64,000 nt of DNA from Propionibacteriaceae bacterium ZF39 (GTDB taxonomy: Bacteria > Actinomycetota > Actinomycetes > Propionibacteriales > Propionibacteriaceae), in the NCBI GenBank assembly GCA_039565995.1, contig CP154795.1:3162001-3226000 (forward strand). Reading direction: 5' to 3'. The position numbers and the translations under genes are program-made. Position 1 is the first letter of the stretch, and each line of letters opens with the position of its first letter. Shown one piece after another: positions 35,381-51,473 of the stretch. Below the pieces are notes generated by a model that was given only the letters and a program-made list of their open reading frames with translations, was not told where the DNA came from and ran no database searches.

Positions 35381-36790
35381 ATGGCGCAGCGTCATCGGGT
35401 TGTCATTGTCGGCGGAGGCTTCGGTGGCATCAACGCCGCCAAGGCCCTCGCGAAGGCGAACGTGGATGTCACGATCGTCGACCGAACCAACCACCACTTG
35501 TTCCAGCCACTGCTCTATCAGGTTGCAGCGGGCATCCTTCCGGAAGGCCTGATCGCCCCTGCGATCCGGAGTGTGGTGGGCGACCAGCGCAACTGCCAGG
35601 TGGCTCTGGCCGAGGTGCAGGACATCGATGTCGAGAACAGGGTCGTGATCGCCCGCGAGCCCGACACCGGCGAGCTGCGACTGCCCTACGACACACTGGT
35701 CCTGGCCGCGGGTGCGACCCACTCCTACTTCGGCAACGAGGAGAAGTTCGCGCAGTATGCGCCCGGCATGAAGACGATCGAAGATGCGCGCTATCTGCGC
35801 GACGGCATCCTCGCCAAGTATGAGATGGCCGAGCTCGAGACCGATCCGGCCGAGAAGAAGCGCTGGCTGACGTTCGCCATCATCGGCGCAGGCCCGACCG
35901 GTGTGGAGCTGGCCGGCCAGATTGCCGAGCTCGCCCATGTGGTTCTGCCGCGCGACTATCGCCACATCGACACCACGTCCACGCGGATCCTCCTCCTTGA
36001 GGGCGCCCCGGCCGTGTTGCCGCCCTTCGACGAGAAGCTCCAGAAGTGGACCCACGACAAGCTCACCAAGATGGGCGTCGAGATCCGCACCAACACGCTC
36101 GCCGTCGACATGGACCGGTCCTCGATCACCGTCAAGGGCCCGGACGGCTCCGAGGAGATCATCCCGTGCCGCACCCGGATCTGGGCGGCCGGCGTCCAGG
36201 GTTCGCCGCTGGCGCGAGTCCTGGCCGGCAAGCTCGGCATCGACGTCGACCGCGCGGGCCGCATCCCCGTCGGACCCGATTGTTCGGTCAACGGCCGCTC
36301 CGACATCTACGCGGTCGGTGACATCATGACCCTCGACAAGCTGCCCGGCGTCGCCCAGGTGGCCATGCAGCAGGGCAAATACGTCGGCAAGCTCGTCACC
36401 GGCCGACTGGCCGGCCAGCCCGCGCCGCCGCCGTTCAAATACTTCGACAAGGGCTCGATGGCCACGATCGGCTACAAGGCCGCGGTCGCCGAGTCGTTCG
36501 GCATGAAGATGACCGGCGTCATCGGCTTCTTGGCCTGGGGCTTCATCCACATCATGTATCTGGTGGGTTGGGGCAACCGGTTCGGCGCGCTCTACAGCTG
36601 GCTGCGCGCCATGGTCTTCTCCAAGAACCGCGGCCACCGCATCATCACGTTCGACGGCGCGGAGAACGTCGCTCACCGCGGCGTGGGCGGCCCGATCTCG
36701 AAGCAGCGCCTCGGCGACAACGTGCCGGTCCCCGACGCTCCGACGGAGCTGAGCGGCATGCGCGTGTCGACCCCCGACGACGCCTCCTGA
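35381..36790 (+). CDS. ndh: Type II NADH:quinone oxidoreductase (NDH-2)
   Basis: 469 residues from ATG 35381 with AAAGGAGCC upstream. FAD-binding VVIVGGGFGGINAAKAL at the N-terminus, NADH-binding AIIGAGPTGVELAGQIAEL (about 167-185), second FAD motif DIYAVGDIM, and a C-terminal membrane-association segment (GFLAWGFIHIMYLVGW). A single-subunit, non-proton-pumping respiratory dehydrogenase passing electrons from NADH to menaquinone. Followed by a strong terminator. Confidence 0.95.
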   Translation: MAQRHRVVIVGGGFGGINAAKALAKANVDVTIVDRTNHHLFQPLLYQVAAGILPEGLIAPAIRSVVGDQRNCQVALAEVQDIDVENRVVIAREPDTGELRLPYDTLVLAAGATHSYFGNEEKFAQYAPGMKTIEDARYLRDGILAKYEMAELETDPAEKKRWLTFAIIGAGPTGVELAGQIAELAHVVLPRDYRHIDTTSTRILLLEGAPAVLPPFDEKLQKWTHDKLTKMGVEIRTNTLAVDMDRSSITVKGPDGSEEIIPCRTRIWAAGVQGSPLARVLAGKLGIDVDRAGRIPVGPDCSVNGRSDIYAVGDIMTLDKLPGVAQVAMQQGKYVGKLVTGRLAGQPAPPPFKYFDKGSMATIGYKAAVAESFGMKMTGVIGFLAWGFIHIMYLVGWGNRFGALYSWLRAMVFSKNRGHRIITFDGAENVAHRGVGGPISKQRLGDNVPVPDAPTELSGMRVSTPDDAS

Positions 36791-36804
36791 CATCCGGGAA
36801 CCGT

Positions 36805-36834
36805 GCCCCCTGCCGAGCATTCTCGGCAGGGGGC
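36805..36834 (+). terminator. Terminator hairpin after ndh
   Basis: Perfect 13-bp stem GCCCCCTGCCGAG/CTCGGCAGGGGGC with a 4-base loop, 15 bp after the ndh stop, with a mildly T-rich trailer (ATCGTCGTTCT). Confidence 0.85.
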
Positions 36835-36950
36835 ATCGTCGTTCTCCGGGCGCCTTCGGCATTTCCGCCGGTTTGGAAATCTCCGGCAACCTCTGCGCAC
36901 CGTGCCTTTATGGGGCTAGCCTCAGCTTGACTTGAACGCAAGGAGGCGTT

Positions 36951-38471
36951 ATGTCCGCACCGGCTGTTTCGCACACCCCCCAGGCCTTTACCGGGAACGA
37001 CAAGCTGCTCGGTGGGTTGGTCCTCAGCATTGTTTCGTACTGGCTGTTTGCGATCTCCCTCGGCACCGTCGCGCCGACCGTCATGCTCAATGTCAACGGA
37101 CCATATGACAACGAGGCCGCCAAGACCTGGCTCGATCCGTTGCTCTCCCCGACCGCGATGAACCTGGCCGTCGCGCTCACCGGTCTGGTGTCCGGCCTGT
37201 TCATCGTCCTGATGGGCGGCTTGGCCGACCGGCATGGCCGCGTCAAGCTCACTCTCGTCGGCAACGCGTTGAACGTGGTTGGCTGCCTGTTGATCGTCTT
37301 TGCAGCCGGCAGCATGGCCGCCCCGCTGCTGATCGCGGGTCGTGCGATCCAGGGTCTGTCCGCCGCCTGCGTCATGCCCGCCACGATCGCCATGGTCAAG
37401 GCCTATTGGGACGGCCCCGGACGCCAGCGCGCCGTGTCGATGTGGTCGATCGGTTCGTTCGGTGGCGCCGGTCTCGCCGCGTTCGTCGGTGGCCTCACCG
37501 CCACCACCCTGGGCTGGCGCTGGATCTTCATCTTCTCGATCATCGTCTCGGTCATCGCGGCCCTGCTCGTGTGGGGTACGCCGGAGAGCAAGGTCCCCCC
37601 GGCACCGGGTCACAAGCGCTTCGACTTCGCCGGGCTCGGCATCTTCCTCGTCATGATGCTCGCCCTGATGATGCTGCTGACGTTCGGCGGCAAGACGTTC
37701 GGCTGGCTGTCAGTGACCGGCCTCATCATGATCGCGATCTTCATCGTCGGCATGATCGTCTTCATCATGGTCGAGCGAGGACGCGACAACGCGTTCATCG
37801 ACTTCGGGCTGTTCAAGAACATGAACTTCACCGGCACCGTCGCGGCCAACTTCGCCATCAACAGCACCCTCGGCCTGCTGATCGTCTCCCAGCAACTCCT
37901 GGCCCGCGACGAGCGCGTCGGCCCCCTCATGGCCGGCGCCCTCACCCTCGGCTATCCGATCATGCTGATCCTGTTCATCCGGGCCGGCGAGAAGTTGCTG
38001 CAGCGTTTCGGCCCGCGCAAGCCGATGATCTGGGGTGCGCTGCTCGTCGCCCTGGCTGCGGCCCTGCTGATGCCGACCAACCTGTTGCTGTCGCAGTATC
38101 GGATCCTGGCAGTCATCGCCTACATCTGCTTCGGCCTCGGCTTGGCCTTCTTCGCCACCCCCGCCACCGATGCCTGCCTGACCAGCCTGCCGCCCGAGCG
38201 TGCCGGTTCCGGCATGGGCATCTTCAAGATGGCCTCCTCGCTCGGTGGCGCGATCGGCACCGCTGTGGCCCTGTCGCTATTCCTCGGCTTCTCCCAGGCG
38301 GGCGACTCGGCTCATGTCATCGGTGATGTGATCCACATGACCGGCCGCCAGGACAACCTCGCCATCCGCGAGGGCGCCATGATCGCCATCGGATCGATGC
38401 TGGTCTTCGCCCTCATCGCCGCGTTGGTCGCCGCCATCGCCGTGCCGAAGGGCAAGAAGCAGGACGCCTGA
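36951..38471 (+). CDS. MFS exporter, DHA2 (14-TM) family
   Basis: 506 residues from ATG 36951 with AAGGAGG spaced correctly. Motif A reads MGGLADRHGRVKL (about 86-98), and SFGGAGLAAFVGGLTA corresponds to antiporter motif C. An insertion near residue 40-55 (NGPYDNEAAKTWLDPLLSP) between helices 1 and 2 is unusual. Substrate unknown; drug or lipid-like compounds are typical. No adjacent regulator, bounded by terminators on both sides, so it is a single-gene unit. Confidence 0.9.
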   Translation: MSAPAVSHTPQAFTGNDKLLGGLVLSIVSYWLFAISLGTVAPTVMLNVNGPYDNEAAKTWLDPLLSPTAMNLAVALTGLVSGLFIVLMGGLADRHGRVKLTLVGNALNVVGCLLIVFAAGSMAAPLLIAGRAIQGLSAACVMPATIAMVKAYWDGPGRQRAVSMWSIGSFGGAGLAAFVGGLTATTLGWRWIFIFSIIVSVIAALLVWGTPESKVPPAPGHKRFDFAGLGIFLVMMLALMMLLTFGGKTFGWLSVTGLIMIAIFIVGMIVFIMVERGRDNAFIDFGLFKNMNFTGTVAANFAINSTLGLLIVSQQLLARDERVGPLMAGALTLGYPIMLILFIRAGEKLLQRFGPRKPMIWGALLVALAAALLMPTNLLLSQYRILAVIAYICFGLGLAFFATPATDACLTSLPPERAGSGMGIFKMASSLGGAIGTAVALSLFLGFSQAGDSAHVIGDVIHMTGRQDNLAIREGAMIAIGSMLVFALIAALVAAIAVPKGKKQDA

Positions 38472-38485
38472 GCCGCCCGAATCTC

Positions 38486-38529
38486 GGGTGAAGGATTTTG
38501 GCGCTCTGACGACCAAAATCCTTCAACCC
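38486..38529. repeat. Palindromic intergenic repeat, copy 1
   Basis: Twelve-base arms GAAGGATTTTGG (38490-38501) and CCAAAATCCTTC (38513-38524), extended by GGGT/ACCC across one unpaired A. Located between convergent genes (MFS, plus; P-type ATPase, minus), so it can terminate both. Shares TGAAGG...CCTTCAACC ends and a GACCA inner motif with the repeat at 52402-52451. Confidence 0.75.
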
Positions 38530-38557
38530 AATCCGCAAGCGAGGACTCGGCGCCGAA

Positions 38558-41278
<2,721 letters not shown>

Positions 41279-41312
41279 TGTCCCCCTGAATCAAACTCGT
41301 GTGTGATTCCGT

Positions 41313-44876
<3,564 letters not shown>

Positions 44877-45013
44877 GCGTGAACTTTAACCACTGTTACC
44901 CAACGCAAACTCCCCGTGAACGCAAGTGCTCGACGACCGCGTGAGCAGGGTCCCCCGCAGCGGCTCCGGCCCACTACACTGCAAGCTCCGCCCACAGAAA
45001 CCGAGGGAGGCCT

Positions 45014-47923
45014 GTGCTCGCGCTGCTCGTCATCCACTTCTGCGCCTATGCCCTGGCGCCTTTTCTCATTCGCGTGTTCGGGCCCAGGGGCTTCTGGGTG
45101 TTGGCGATCCCGAATGTGGTCACGGCGGGCTGGGCGTTGGCCCAGGCTCCAGCTCTGCTGCAGGGCGCGACCCCCACCCAGACCTGGTCGTGGATCCCCA
45201 GCATCGTCATGTCGATCGACCTGCGGCTCGACGTGCTGAGCTGGGTGATGACGCTGATCATCTCGATCATCGGCCTGCTCGTTCTCATCTATTGCTCGGG
45301 CTATTTCGGCCCCAAAGAGCCCGATCTCGAACGCTTCGGCGCCCATCTGACGGCGTTCTCGGGCGTGATGCTCGGACTGGTGTGGAGCGACAACCTGCTG
45401 TTGCTCTATCTGTTCTGGGAGCTCACCACCGTCCTGTCCTATCTCCTCGTGGGCCACCTGAGCCACAAGGAGGAATCGCGCCAGGCCGCGACGCAGGCCC
45501 TGGTCGTCACCACGTTCGGCGGCCTCGCGATGCTCGTCGGCATGGTCATCCTGGGCTTCGCGGCCGGGACCTATCGGGTGTCCGAGATCGTGGCGAACCC
45601 GCCTGCCGCGAGCGCTGCGGTGGCCGTGGCGGTCGTCCTCATCCTGCTGGGCGCGGTGTCGAAATCGGCACTCGTGCCCTTCCATTTCTGGTTGCCCGGC
45701 GCCATGGCCGCACCGACGCCGGTGTCCGCCTACCTGCACGCGGCCGCCATGGTCAAGGCCGGCATCTTCCTGGTCGCGCGCTTCTCGCCCGCCTTCTCCG
45801 ATCGCCTCGAATGGCTCATCACCTGCCTGGTCCTGGGCGGCCTGACGATGGTCATCGGCGGCTATCGCGCGCTCCGTCAGCACGATCTCAAACTCCTGCT
45901 GGCGTATGGCACCGTCAGCCAGCTCGGTTTCCTGGTGATCCTGTTCGGGACGGGTACGCAGAACGCCGCGCTCGCCGGCATGACGATGCTCGTGTCGCAC
46001 GCCGTGTTCAAGGCTGCGCTGTTCCTGACAGTCGGTGCGATCGATCATGCGACGGGTACGCGTGACCTGCGCGTGCTCGACGGCCTCGGCCGCCGCATGC
46101 CCGTGCTGATGGTCTGCTCGATCCTCGCGGCGGCCTCGATGGCGGGCGTACCTCCGCTGCTGGGCTTCGTCGGCAAGGAAGCCGCCTACGGGGCCCTGCT
46201 CCACGGCGAGGCCCCGTTCAGTCGCATCGTGCTCGGGGTCGTCGTGCTCGGCTCGGTCCTGACCTTCGCCTACAGCGCCCGTTTCCTGTGGGGCGCCTGG
46301 GGCCCGGGACCGGAGGCCGAGAAGCCGACCGAGACGCACGACAACCCGCTTGCGGTGACCGCGGTGCCCGTGACGCTGGGCGCGCTGAGCCTCCTGCTCG
46401 CGCCCCCGAGCGCGCTGGCCGAGCCGATGCTGGGGCTGTGGACGGGGCTCTTCCCCAAAGAGGAGTACGCGGCGCACCTGGGCCTCTGGCACGGGTTGAA
46501 CCTCGTCCTGCTCCTGTCCCTGGCCACCCTCGCGCTCGGCGCCCTTCTCTTCGCTGCCCGCGTCCACATCGAGAACTTCCAGCGGGAAGCGCCTCACGTC
46601 CCCGCGGCGATCTCGGCGTACCGGGCGATCATGAAGGGGCTCGACCGCCTGTCGCTCGAGATCACCGGCGTGCTGTTCAAGGGCTCGCTGCCCCTGTCGC
46701 TCTCGCTCATCCTGCTCGTGTTCATCGGTTTCCCGGGGCTCACCATGGCCCTGGCCGCGCTCGATGTGTTCAACGCGGGCATACCCGTCGGCATCGTCTG
46801 GTTCGAAACCCCGGCCCAGCTCCTGGTGGCGATCGTGGTGGCGATGGGTGCCGTCGCGACCGTGCTGTCCCTCCGCCGATTCCGGGCCGTGTTCCTGGTC
46901 GGTGTGACCGGCTATGGCTCCGCGCTGTTGTTCCTGCTCCACGGCGCCCCTGACCTCGCGCTCACGCAGGTGCTGGTCGAGACGGTGTCCCTCGTGGTCT
47001 TCGTCCTGGTGCTGCGGCGCTTCTCCGGCCGGTTCCCCGATGTCATGTCGGTCCGCGACCGGGTCTGGCGGACCAGCCTGGGCGTGCTGAGCGGCGGCGT
47101 CATGACCGGCGTGGCACTCATCGCCTCGATGGCGCGGACCGCGCTCCCCGATTCGACCAACATGCCGGTGTCGGCCTACGAATTCGGTGGCGGCCTCAAC
47201 GTGGTCAACGTCATCCTCGTCGACATCCGCGCCTGGGACACGATGGGCGAGGTCTCGGTGGTGCTCGTGGCTGCCACGGGCGTCGCGTCGCTGATCTTCC
47301 TGCAGTCCACCAACCTGTCGCGCCTGCGGATCAACCTCGCGGCCATGCGGGCGAAGCGCTTCGAGCACCGCCGGACCGGCGGAACGACCGCCGACGCCGG
47401 TTGGTTGTCGGAAATCCAGGCGCTCCCCATCGAACGTCGTTCGTTGATGTTCGAGGTCATCACCCGCGTCATCTTCCACACGGTGATGCTCTGGTCGCTC
47501 TATCTGCTGTTCACCGGCCACAACGATCCCGGCGGCGGTTTCGCGGGTGGTCTCGTCGCGGGTCTCGGCCTGACGATTCGATATCTCGCCGGCGGCGCCG
47601 CGGAGTTGCGGGCGGCGATGCCGGTCATGCCGGGTGCGCTGCTGGGCAGCGGCCTGTTCCTGTCGGCGGGCGCAGGGTTCGTGTCGATGCTGGCCGGTGG
47701 GTCGGTCCTGGAGTCGTGGACCTTCGACATCCCGGTCCCCCTGATCGGCAACATCCACATCGTCACCTCGATGTTCTTCGACATCGGCGTCTATCTCGTC
47801 GTGCTCGGCCTGATGCTCGACATCCTGCGTTCGCTGGGTTCGTCGCTCGACTATCGGATCGCCGAGGCCGAGGGCCGCGCCATCGAACCCGGCACGTATG
47901 AGCCGATGGGAGAGCGCCGATGA
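45014..47923 (+). CDS. mrpA: Na+/H+ antiporter subunit A (MrpA, with MrpB-type C-terminus)
   Basis: 969 residues from GTG 45014. About twenty transmembrane helices. The NuoL-like core has the conserved lysine region KSALVPFHFWLPGAMAAPTP and HAAAMVKAGIFL. The C-terminal part carries MrpB-like sequence (VITRVIFHTVMLWSLYLLF; GHNDPGGGFAGGLVAGLG), so MrpA and MrpB are fused and no separate mrpB exists. Exports Na+ in exchange for H+ for alkaline and salt tolerance. First gene of a seven-function operon with overlapping starts. Confidence 0.95.
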   Translation: MLALLVIHFCAYALAPFLIRVFGPRGFWVLAIPNVVTAGWALAQAPALLQGATPTQTWSWIPSIVMSIDLRLDVLSWVMTLIISIIGLLVLIYCSGYFGPKEPDLERFGAHLTAFSGVMLGLVWSDNLLLLYLFWELTTVLSYLLVGHLSHKEESRQAATQALVVTTFGGLAMLVGMVILGFAAGTYRVSEIVANPPAASAAVAVAVVLILLGAVSKSALVPFHFWLPGAMAAPTPVSAYLHAAAMVKAGIFLVARFSPAFSDRLEWLITCLVLGGLTMVIGGYRALRQHDLKLLLAYGTVSQLGFLVILFGTGTQNAALAGMTMLVSHAVFKAALFLTVGAIDHATGTRDLRVLDGLGRRMPVLMVCSILAAASMAGVPPLLGFVGKEAAYGALLHGEAPFSRIVLGVVVLGSVLTFAYSARFLWGAWGPGPEAEKPTETHDNPLAVTAVPVTLGALSLLLAPPSALAEPMLGLWTGLFPKEEYAAHLGLWHGLNLVLLLSLATLALGALLFAARVHIENFQREAPHVPAAISAYRAIMKGLDRLSLEITGVLFKGSLPLSLSLILLVFIGFPGLTMALAALDVFNAGIPVGIVWFETPAQLLVAIVVAMGAVATVLSLRRFRAVFLVGVTGYGSALLFLLHGAPDLALTQVLVETVSLVVFVLVLRRFSGRFPDVMSVRDRVWRTSLGVLSGGVMTGVALIASMARTALPDSTNMPVSAYEFGGGLNVVNVILVDIRAWDTMGEVSVVLVAATGVASLIFLQSTNLSRLRINLAAMRAKRFEHRRTGGTTADAGWLSEIQALPIERRSLMFEVITRVIFHTVMLWSLYLLFTGHNDPGGGFAGGLVAGLGLTIRYLAGGAAELRAAMPVMPGALLGSGLFLSAGAGFVSMLAGGSVLESWTFDIPVPLIGNIHIVTSMFFDIGVYLVVLGLMLDILRSLGSSLDYRIAEAEGRAIEPGTYEPMGERR

Positions 47924-48483
47924 GCCCTAGTCTCACCCTGGCCCTGCTCTGCGGCGTACTCTTCGGCACCGGAACGATCCTGCTGCTCTCGCGCTCGGTG
48001 GTCCGTGCGCTGCTCGGCGTCCTGCTGATGGGCAACGGCGTCAACCTTCTCTATATCATCGCGTCCGGCCGGGCCGGCCAGGCACCATTGGTCGACGGGA
48101 AGTCCAACCCTCCGATCGGCGAGGGCGGCATCTCCGACCCCCTGCCCCAGGCCATGGTGCTGACCGCGATCGTCATCACCCTCGCGGTCACCGCCTTTAC
48201 GCTCGCGCTGGCCCACCGGGCGGTCCAGCTGGCCGCCACCGACGTCGTCGTGGATGACGAGGAAGGCCGCCGCGCCCACGTCCGGGCCGTGGCCAACGAC
48301 CTCTCCGACTCCGACTATCAGGACACCAGCGACCCCTATTCGGTCGATGAGGAACACCCGGAAACGGAGCCGGGCCGCGCCGACAAGGATGACCGGTTGC
48401 CCGCAGACCATCCGCCCACGCCGGATGAACACGACCCCGCACACCAGGGCAAGGCCCCCGAGGCAAAGAAGGAGCAGCGGTGA
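47920..48483 (+). CDS. mrpC: Na+/H+ antiporter subunit C (MrpC)
   Basis: 187 residues, ATGA overlap with mrpA. Three transmembrane segments in the first ~110 residues resemble NuoK: LLGVLLMGNGVNLLYIIASG and LPQAMVLTAIVITLAVTAFT. The last ~75 residues form a charged, Asp/Glu/Pro-rich cytoplasmic tail that ordinary MrpC proteins lack. Part of the Mrp complex. Confidence 0.94.
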   Translation: MSPSLTLALLCGVLFGTGTILLLSRSVVRALLGVLLMGNGVNLLYIIASGRAGQAPLVDGKSNPPIGEGGISDPLPQAMVLTAIVITLAVTAFTLALAHRAVQLAATDVVVDDEEGRRAHVRAVANDLSDSDYQDTSDPYSVDEEHPETEPGRADKDDRLPADHPPTPDEHDPAHQGKAPEAKKEQR

Positions 48484-50015
48484 CGTTCACCTATGACTTC
48501 CTCGTGCCCCTCGTGGTGGTGCTGCCCCTGATCGGCGCCGGCCTGACCGTGGTCACCGGTCAGCACACCCGGGCGCAGCGCTTCATTTCCGGCACGACGC
48601 TTGCGGCCGTGGTCGCCATCTCCGGTGTCATGCTCTATGCCACCGACCAGGTCCGCATGCTCAGCGTCCGCGTGGGCGGTTGGCCCGTCGAGCAGGGCAT
48701 CGTCCTCGTGGTCGACCGGTTGTCTGCGCTCATGCTGGTCATCTCGACTGTCGTGACGTTCGCGGTCATGCTCTATTCGTCGGGCCAGGGTGATCGATCG
48801 GACGACGAGGACGAGCACGACGGCGGCGCTCCCCTGCCGATCTTCCACCCCACGTTGCTCGTGCTGTCGGCCGGGGTCTCGACGACCTTCGTTTCCGGCG
48901 ACCTCTTCCATCTGTATGTCGGCTTCGAGATGCTGCTCTTCGCGAGTTTCGTGCTGCTGACCCTGGGTGGCACCACCGAACGCGTCCGCGCCGGCGTCAA
49001 CTACGTGATGGTCAACCTGCTGTCCTCGCTCGTGTTCCTCACCGCGATCGCGCTGGTGTACGCCGCGACCGGCACGGTGAACCTCGCCCGCCTGGCGCTG
49101 CGCATCCCCGAACTCCCCGAATCGACCCAGCTGATGCTGCAGGCCATGCTGCTGCTCGGCTTCTGCATCAAGGCGGCGGTCTTTCCGATGTCCGGCTGGT
49201 TGCCGGACTCCTATCCCACGGCGCCCGCACCGGTCACCGCCGTGTTCGCCGGCCTGTTGACCAAGGTCGGCGTCTATTCTCTGATCCGTGTCCAGACCCT
49301 GCTGTTCCCGGGTGACGGTCTCCACACACTCCTGATGTGGGCCGCGCTGCTGACGATGGTGATCGGCATCATGGGCGCGGTCGCGCAGGACGACATCAAG
49401 CGAATCCTGAGCTACACCCTCGTGTCCCATATCGGCTACATGCTGTTCGGCCTCGCGGTCGGCAACATCACCGGGTTGAGCGCCTCGATCTACTACGTCG
49501 TCCACCACATCACGATCCAGACGACCCTGTTCCTCGTGACCGGACTGATCGAGCTCAAACGTGGGACGACGTCGATCGCCAAGCTGGGCGGGTTGACCGT
49601 CACCGCACCACTGTTGAGCCTGCTGTTCTTCATCCCGGCCATGAACCTGTCGGGCATTCCACCGTTGTCGGGCTTCATCGGCAAGGTCGGCCTCCTCCAG
49701 GCCGGCGCCGAGCTGGGTACCCCCTTGGCGTACATCCTTCTGGCGGGATCCGCGCTCACCAGCCTGCTGACCCTGTATGCCATGTCGCGCGTCTGGGCGC
49801 GAGCGTTCTGGCGTTCGCCGGTCGAGGACTATGTGACACCGCAGCTCGCACCGCTGACCCGCGGTGTGGTGCTGCCCGCCACACTGCTGGTGGTGTTCGG
49901 TCTGATGCTGACCGTGTTCGGTGGCCAGCTCTATGGGATCGCCGACCGTGCCGCGCAGACTCTGCACGAACGCACGCCCTATCTCACGGCCGTGCTCGGA
50001 GAAAGGGGACGCTGA
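48480..50015 (+). CDS. mrpD: Na+/H+ antiporter subunit D (MrpD)
   Basis: 511 residues from GTG 48480 (GTGA overlap). NuoM/NuoN-like with about fourteen helices; key motifs LYVGFEMLLFASFVLL (glutamate of helix 5), CIKAAVFPMSGWLPDSYPTA, and LTKVGVYSLIRVQ. A charged insert SDDEDEHDGG near residue 105 lies in a cytoplasmic loop. Proton-channel subunit of the complex. Confidence 0.95.
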   Translation: MTFTYDFLVPLVVVLPLIGAGLTVVTGQHTRAQRFISGTTLAAVVAISGVMLYATDQVRMLSVRVGGWPVEQGIVLVVDRLSALMLVISTVVTFAVMLYSSGQGDRSDDEDEHDGGAPLPIFHPTLLVLSAGVSTTFVSGDLFHLYVGFEMLLFASFVLLTLGGTTERVRAGVNYVMVNLLSSLVFLTAIALVYAATGTVNLARLALRIPELPESTQLMLQAMLLLGFCIKAAVFPMSGWLPDSYPTAPAPVTAVFAGLLTKVGVYSLIRVQTLLFPGDGLHTLLMWAALLTMVIGIMGAVAQDDIKRILSYTLVSHIGYMLFGLAVGNITGLSASIYYVVHHITIQTTLFLVTGLIELKRGTTSIAKLGGLTVTAPLLSLLFFIPAMNLSGIPPLSGFIGKVGLLQAGAELGTPLAYILLAGSALTSLLTLYAMSRVWARAFWRSPVEDYVTPQLAPLTRGVVLPATLLVVFGLMLTVFGGQLYGIADRAAQTLHERTPYLTAVLGERGR

Positions 50016-50554
50016 TGACCACCGTGCGCAAGTTTCGGATCGGGTCCCTGCTGATCCTGACGGCCGTGTGGCTCCTGATGTGGGGCAGCTGGAGTTGGGG
50101 CACGCTCTTCATGGGGCTCGCCATGGGGGCGTTGCTTCTGCTCATGTTCCCGATGCCGCGAGCCGCTGCCCGCATCCGCATCCGCCCGGTTGCCATCACC
50201 TGGTTGACGGTGACCTTCCTGTCGAACCTCTTCTGGTCCAGCGCAGTCGTCGCATGGATGGCGATCAGGCCCAGCGGCGTACGCCCCGGCCGGGTCGTGG
50301 CCATCCGCCTGCACGAAACCGATGATTTCCGGCGCACCGTCGTCGCCGAGATGACCTCGCTCGTGCCGGGCACCGTGGTGATCGATCTCGATCCGTCGGG
50401 CCACCTGCTCATCCACATCATCGATCACTGTGACGACGAGCGCCTCATGGTGGAGGCCCAGCGGATCCATCGGCTCGAACGCCGGGTCGCCCGGGCTTTC
50501 GGCGCCCCCGAGCTCGAGAACTGCCTGAAGCACAGTCGGGAGGCCCTGTCATGA
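50015..50554 (+). CDS. mrpE: Na+/H+ antiporter subunit E (MrpE)
   Basis: 179 residues, ATG 50015 overlapping the mrpD stop (TGATG). Three N-terminal helices followed by a soluble domain with MTSLVPGTVVIDLD and HIIDH, typical for MrpE. Confidence 0.93.
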   Translation: MTTVRKFRIGSLLILTAVWLLMWGSWSWGTLFMGLAMGALLLLMFPMPRAAARIRIRPVAITWLTVTFLSNLFWSSAVVAWMAIRPSGVRPGRVVAIRLHETDDFRRTVVAEMTSLVPGTVVIDLDPSGHLLIHIIDHCDDERLMVEAQRIHRLERRVARAFGAPELENCLKHSREALS

Positions 50555-50961
50555 GCGAGTTCGTGCAGGCCCTGGTGCCGTGGGTCGCCGGCGCGGTCAT
50601 GATCATGTTCTTCATCGATGCCGTGTTGACGGTGATCAAGATCGTGCGTGGTCCTTCGGTGCTGACGCGTACGCTCGCCGCCGACCTGCTGGTGTCCACC
50701 CTCATCTGCGCGATCGGCGCCGAGATGGTGATCACCCGACATGCGTCATCGATGCCGTTGCTCATCTCCCTCGCGCTGGTGGCATTCGTGGGCACGGTGG
50801 CCGTATCGCGGTTCGTGGCCCGGGACAGCGATGACGACGGGGCCGCTGCCCGCGAGCGCCGGCTGCGTCAGGAACTGGCCAAGCGCAAGCTCGACATAGC
50901 CCCCGTCGCCGATATCCCGCCGCCGCCCCGCGAGCGCCGACCCACCGGGGAGGAGCACTGA
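50551..50961 (+). CDS. mrpF: Na+/H+ antiporter subunit F (MrpF)
   Basis: 136 residues, ATGA overlap with mrpE. Three helices with the family segment IVRGPSVLTRTLAADLL and a basic, Pro-rich C-terminal extension beyond the usual ~90 residues. Confidence 0.93.
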   Translation: MSEFVQALVPWVAGAVMIMFFIDAVLTVIKIVRGPSVLTRTLAADLLVSTLICAIGAEMVITRHASSMPLLISLALVAFVGTVAVSRFVARDSDDDGAAARERRLRQELAKRKLDIAPVADIPPPPRERRPTGEEH

Positions 50962-51440
50962 TGGATCCGATGCTGACCGAAACCCTGATCGCGGTCCTCG
51001 ACCTGATCGCTCTGATCTGCATCCTGCTCGGCGCCATGCTGTGTGTCGCGGCTTCCGTGGGCCTGCTGCGGTTCCCCGACATCCTGTCGCGGCAGCACGC
51101 AGCGACCAAGCCCCAGGTGCTGGGCGTACTCCTGATCCTCCTCGCGGTCGCCCTGACCCAGCGTTCGGTCGCGGTGTTCACGATGGTGGCGCTGGTCGTG
51201 GTCTTCCAATTGCTGACCGCACCCGTGTCCTCACAGATGATGAGCCGCGCCGCCGTCCGCACGTCCCAGGTCGAACTCGGTCGCGTGGAAGCCGATCCCA
51301 TCAACCCGGCTCATCCCCCGACGCCGCGCAGGCGCCGGGGAGACAGGAGCGAGAAGGGCGAGAAGGACCGGAGCCGCAAGGCCGTGCCCGAAGGAGAAGC
51401 CCGGGAGAACCCCGAGGGAAATCCCCCCGCGCGCCCCTGA
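50961..51440 (+). CDS. mrpG: Na+/H+ antiporter subunit G (MrpG)
   Basis: 159 residues, TGATG overlap with mrpF. Three helices and the motif GLLRFPDILSRQHAATKPQ, diagnostic for MrpG. About 45 extra residues at the C-terminus are highly charged (RRRRGDRSEKGEKDRSRK). Last gene of the mrp operon; a short 6-bp hairpin overlaps the stop. Confidence 0.93.
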   Translation: MDPMLTETLIAVLDLIALICILLGAMLCVAASVGLLRFPDILSRQHAATKPQVLGVLLILLAVALTQRSVAVFTMVALVVVFQLLTAPVSSQMMSRAAVRTSQVELGRVEADPINPAHPPTPRRRRGDRSEKGEKDRSRKAVPEGEARENPEGNPPARP

Positions 51441-51473
51441 TTAGGGGCCCGACCAGCTGACAGAGTGGGGCTC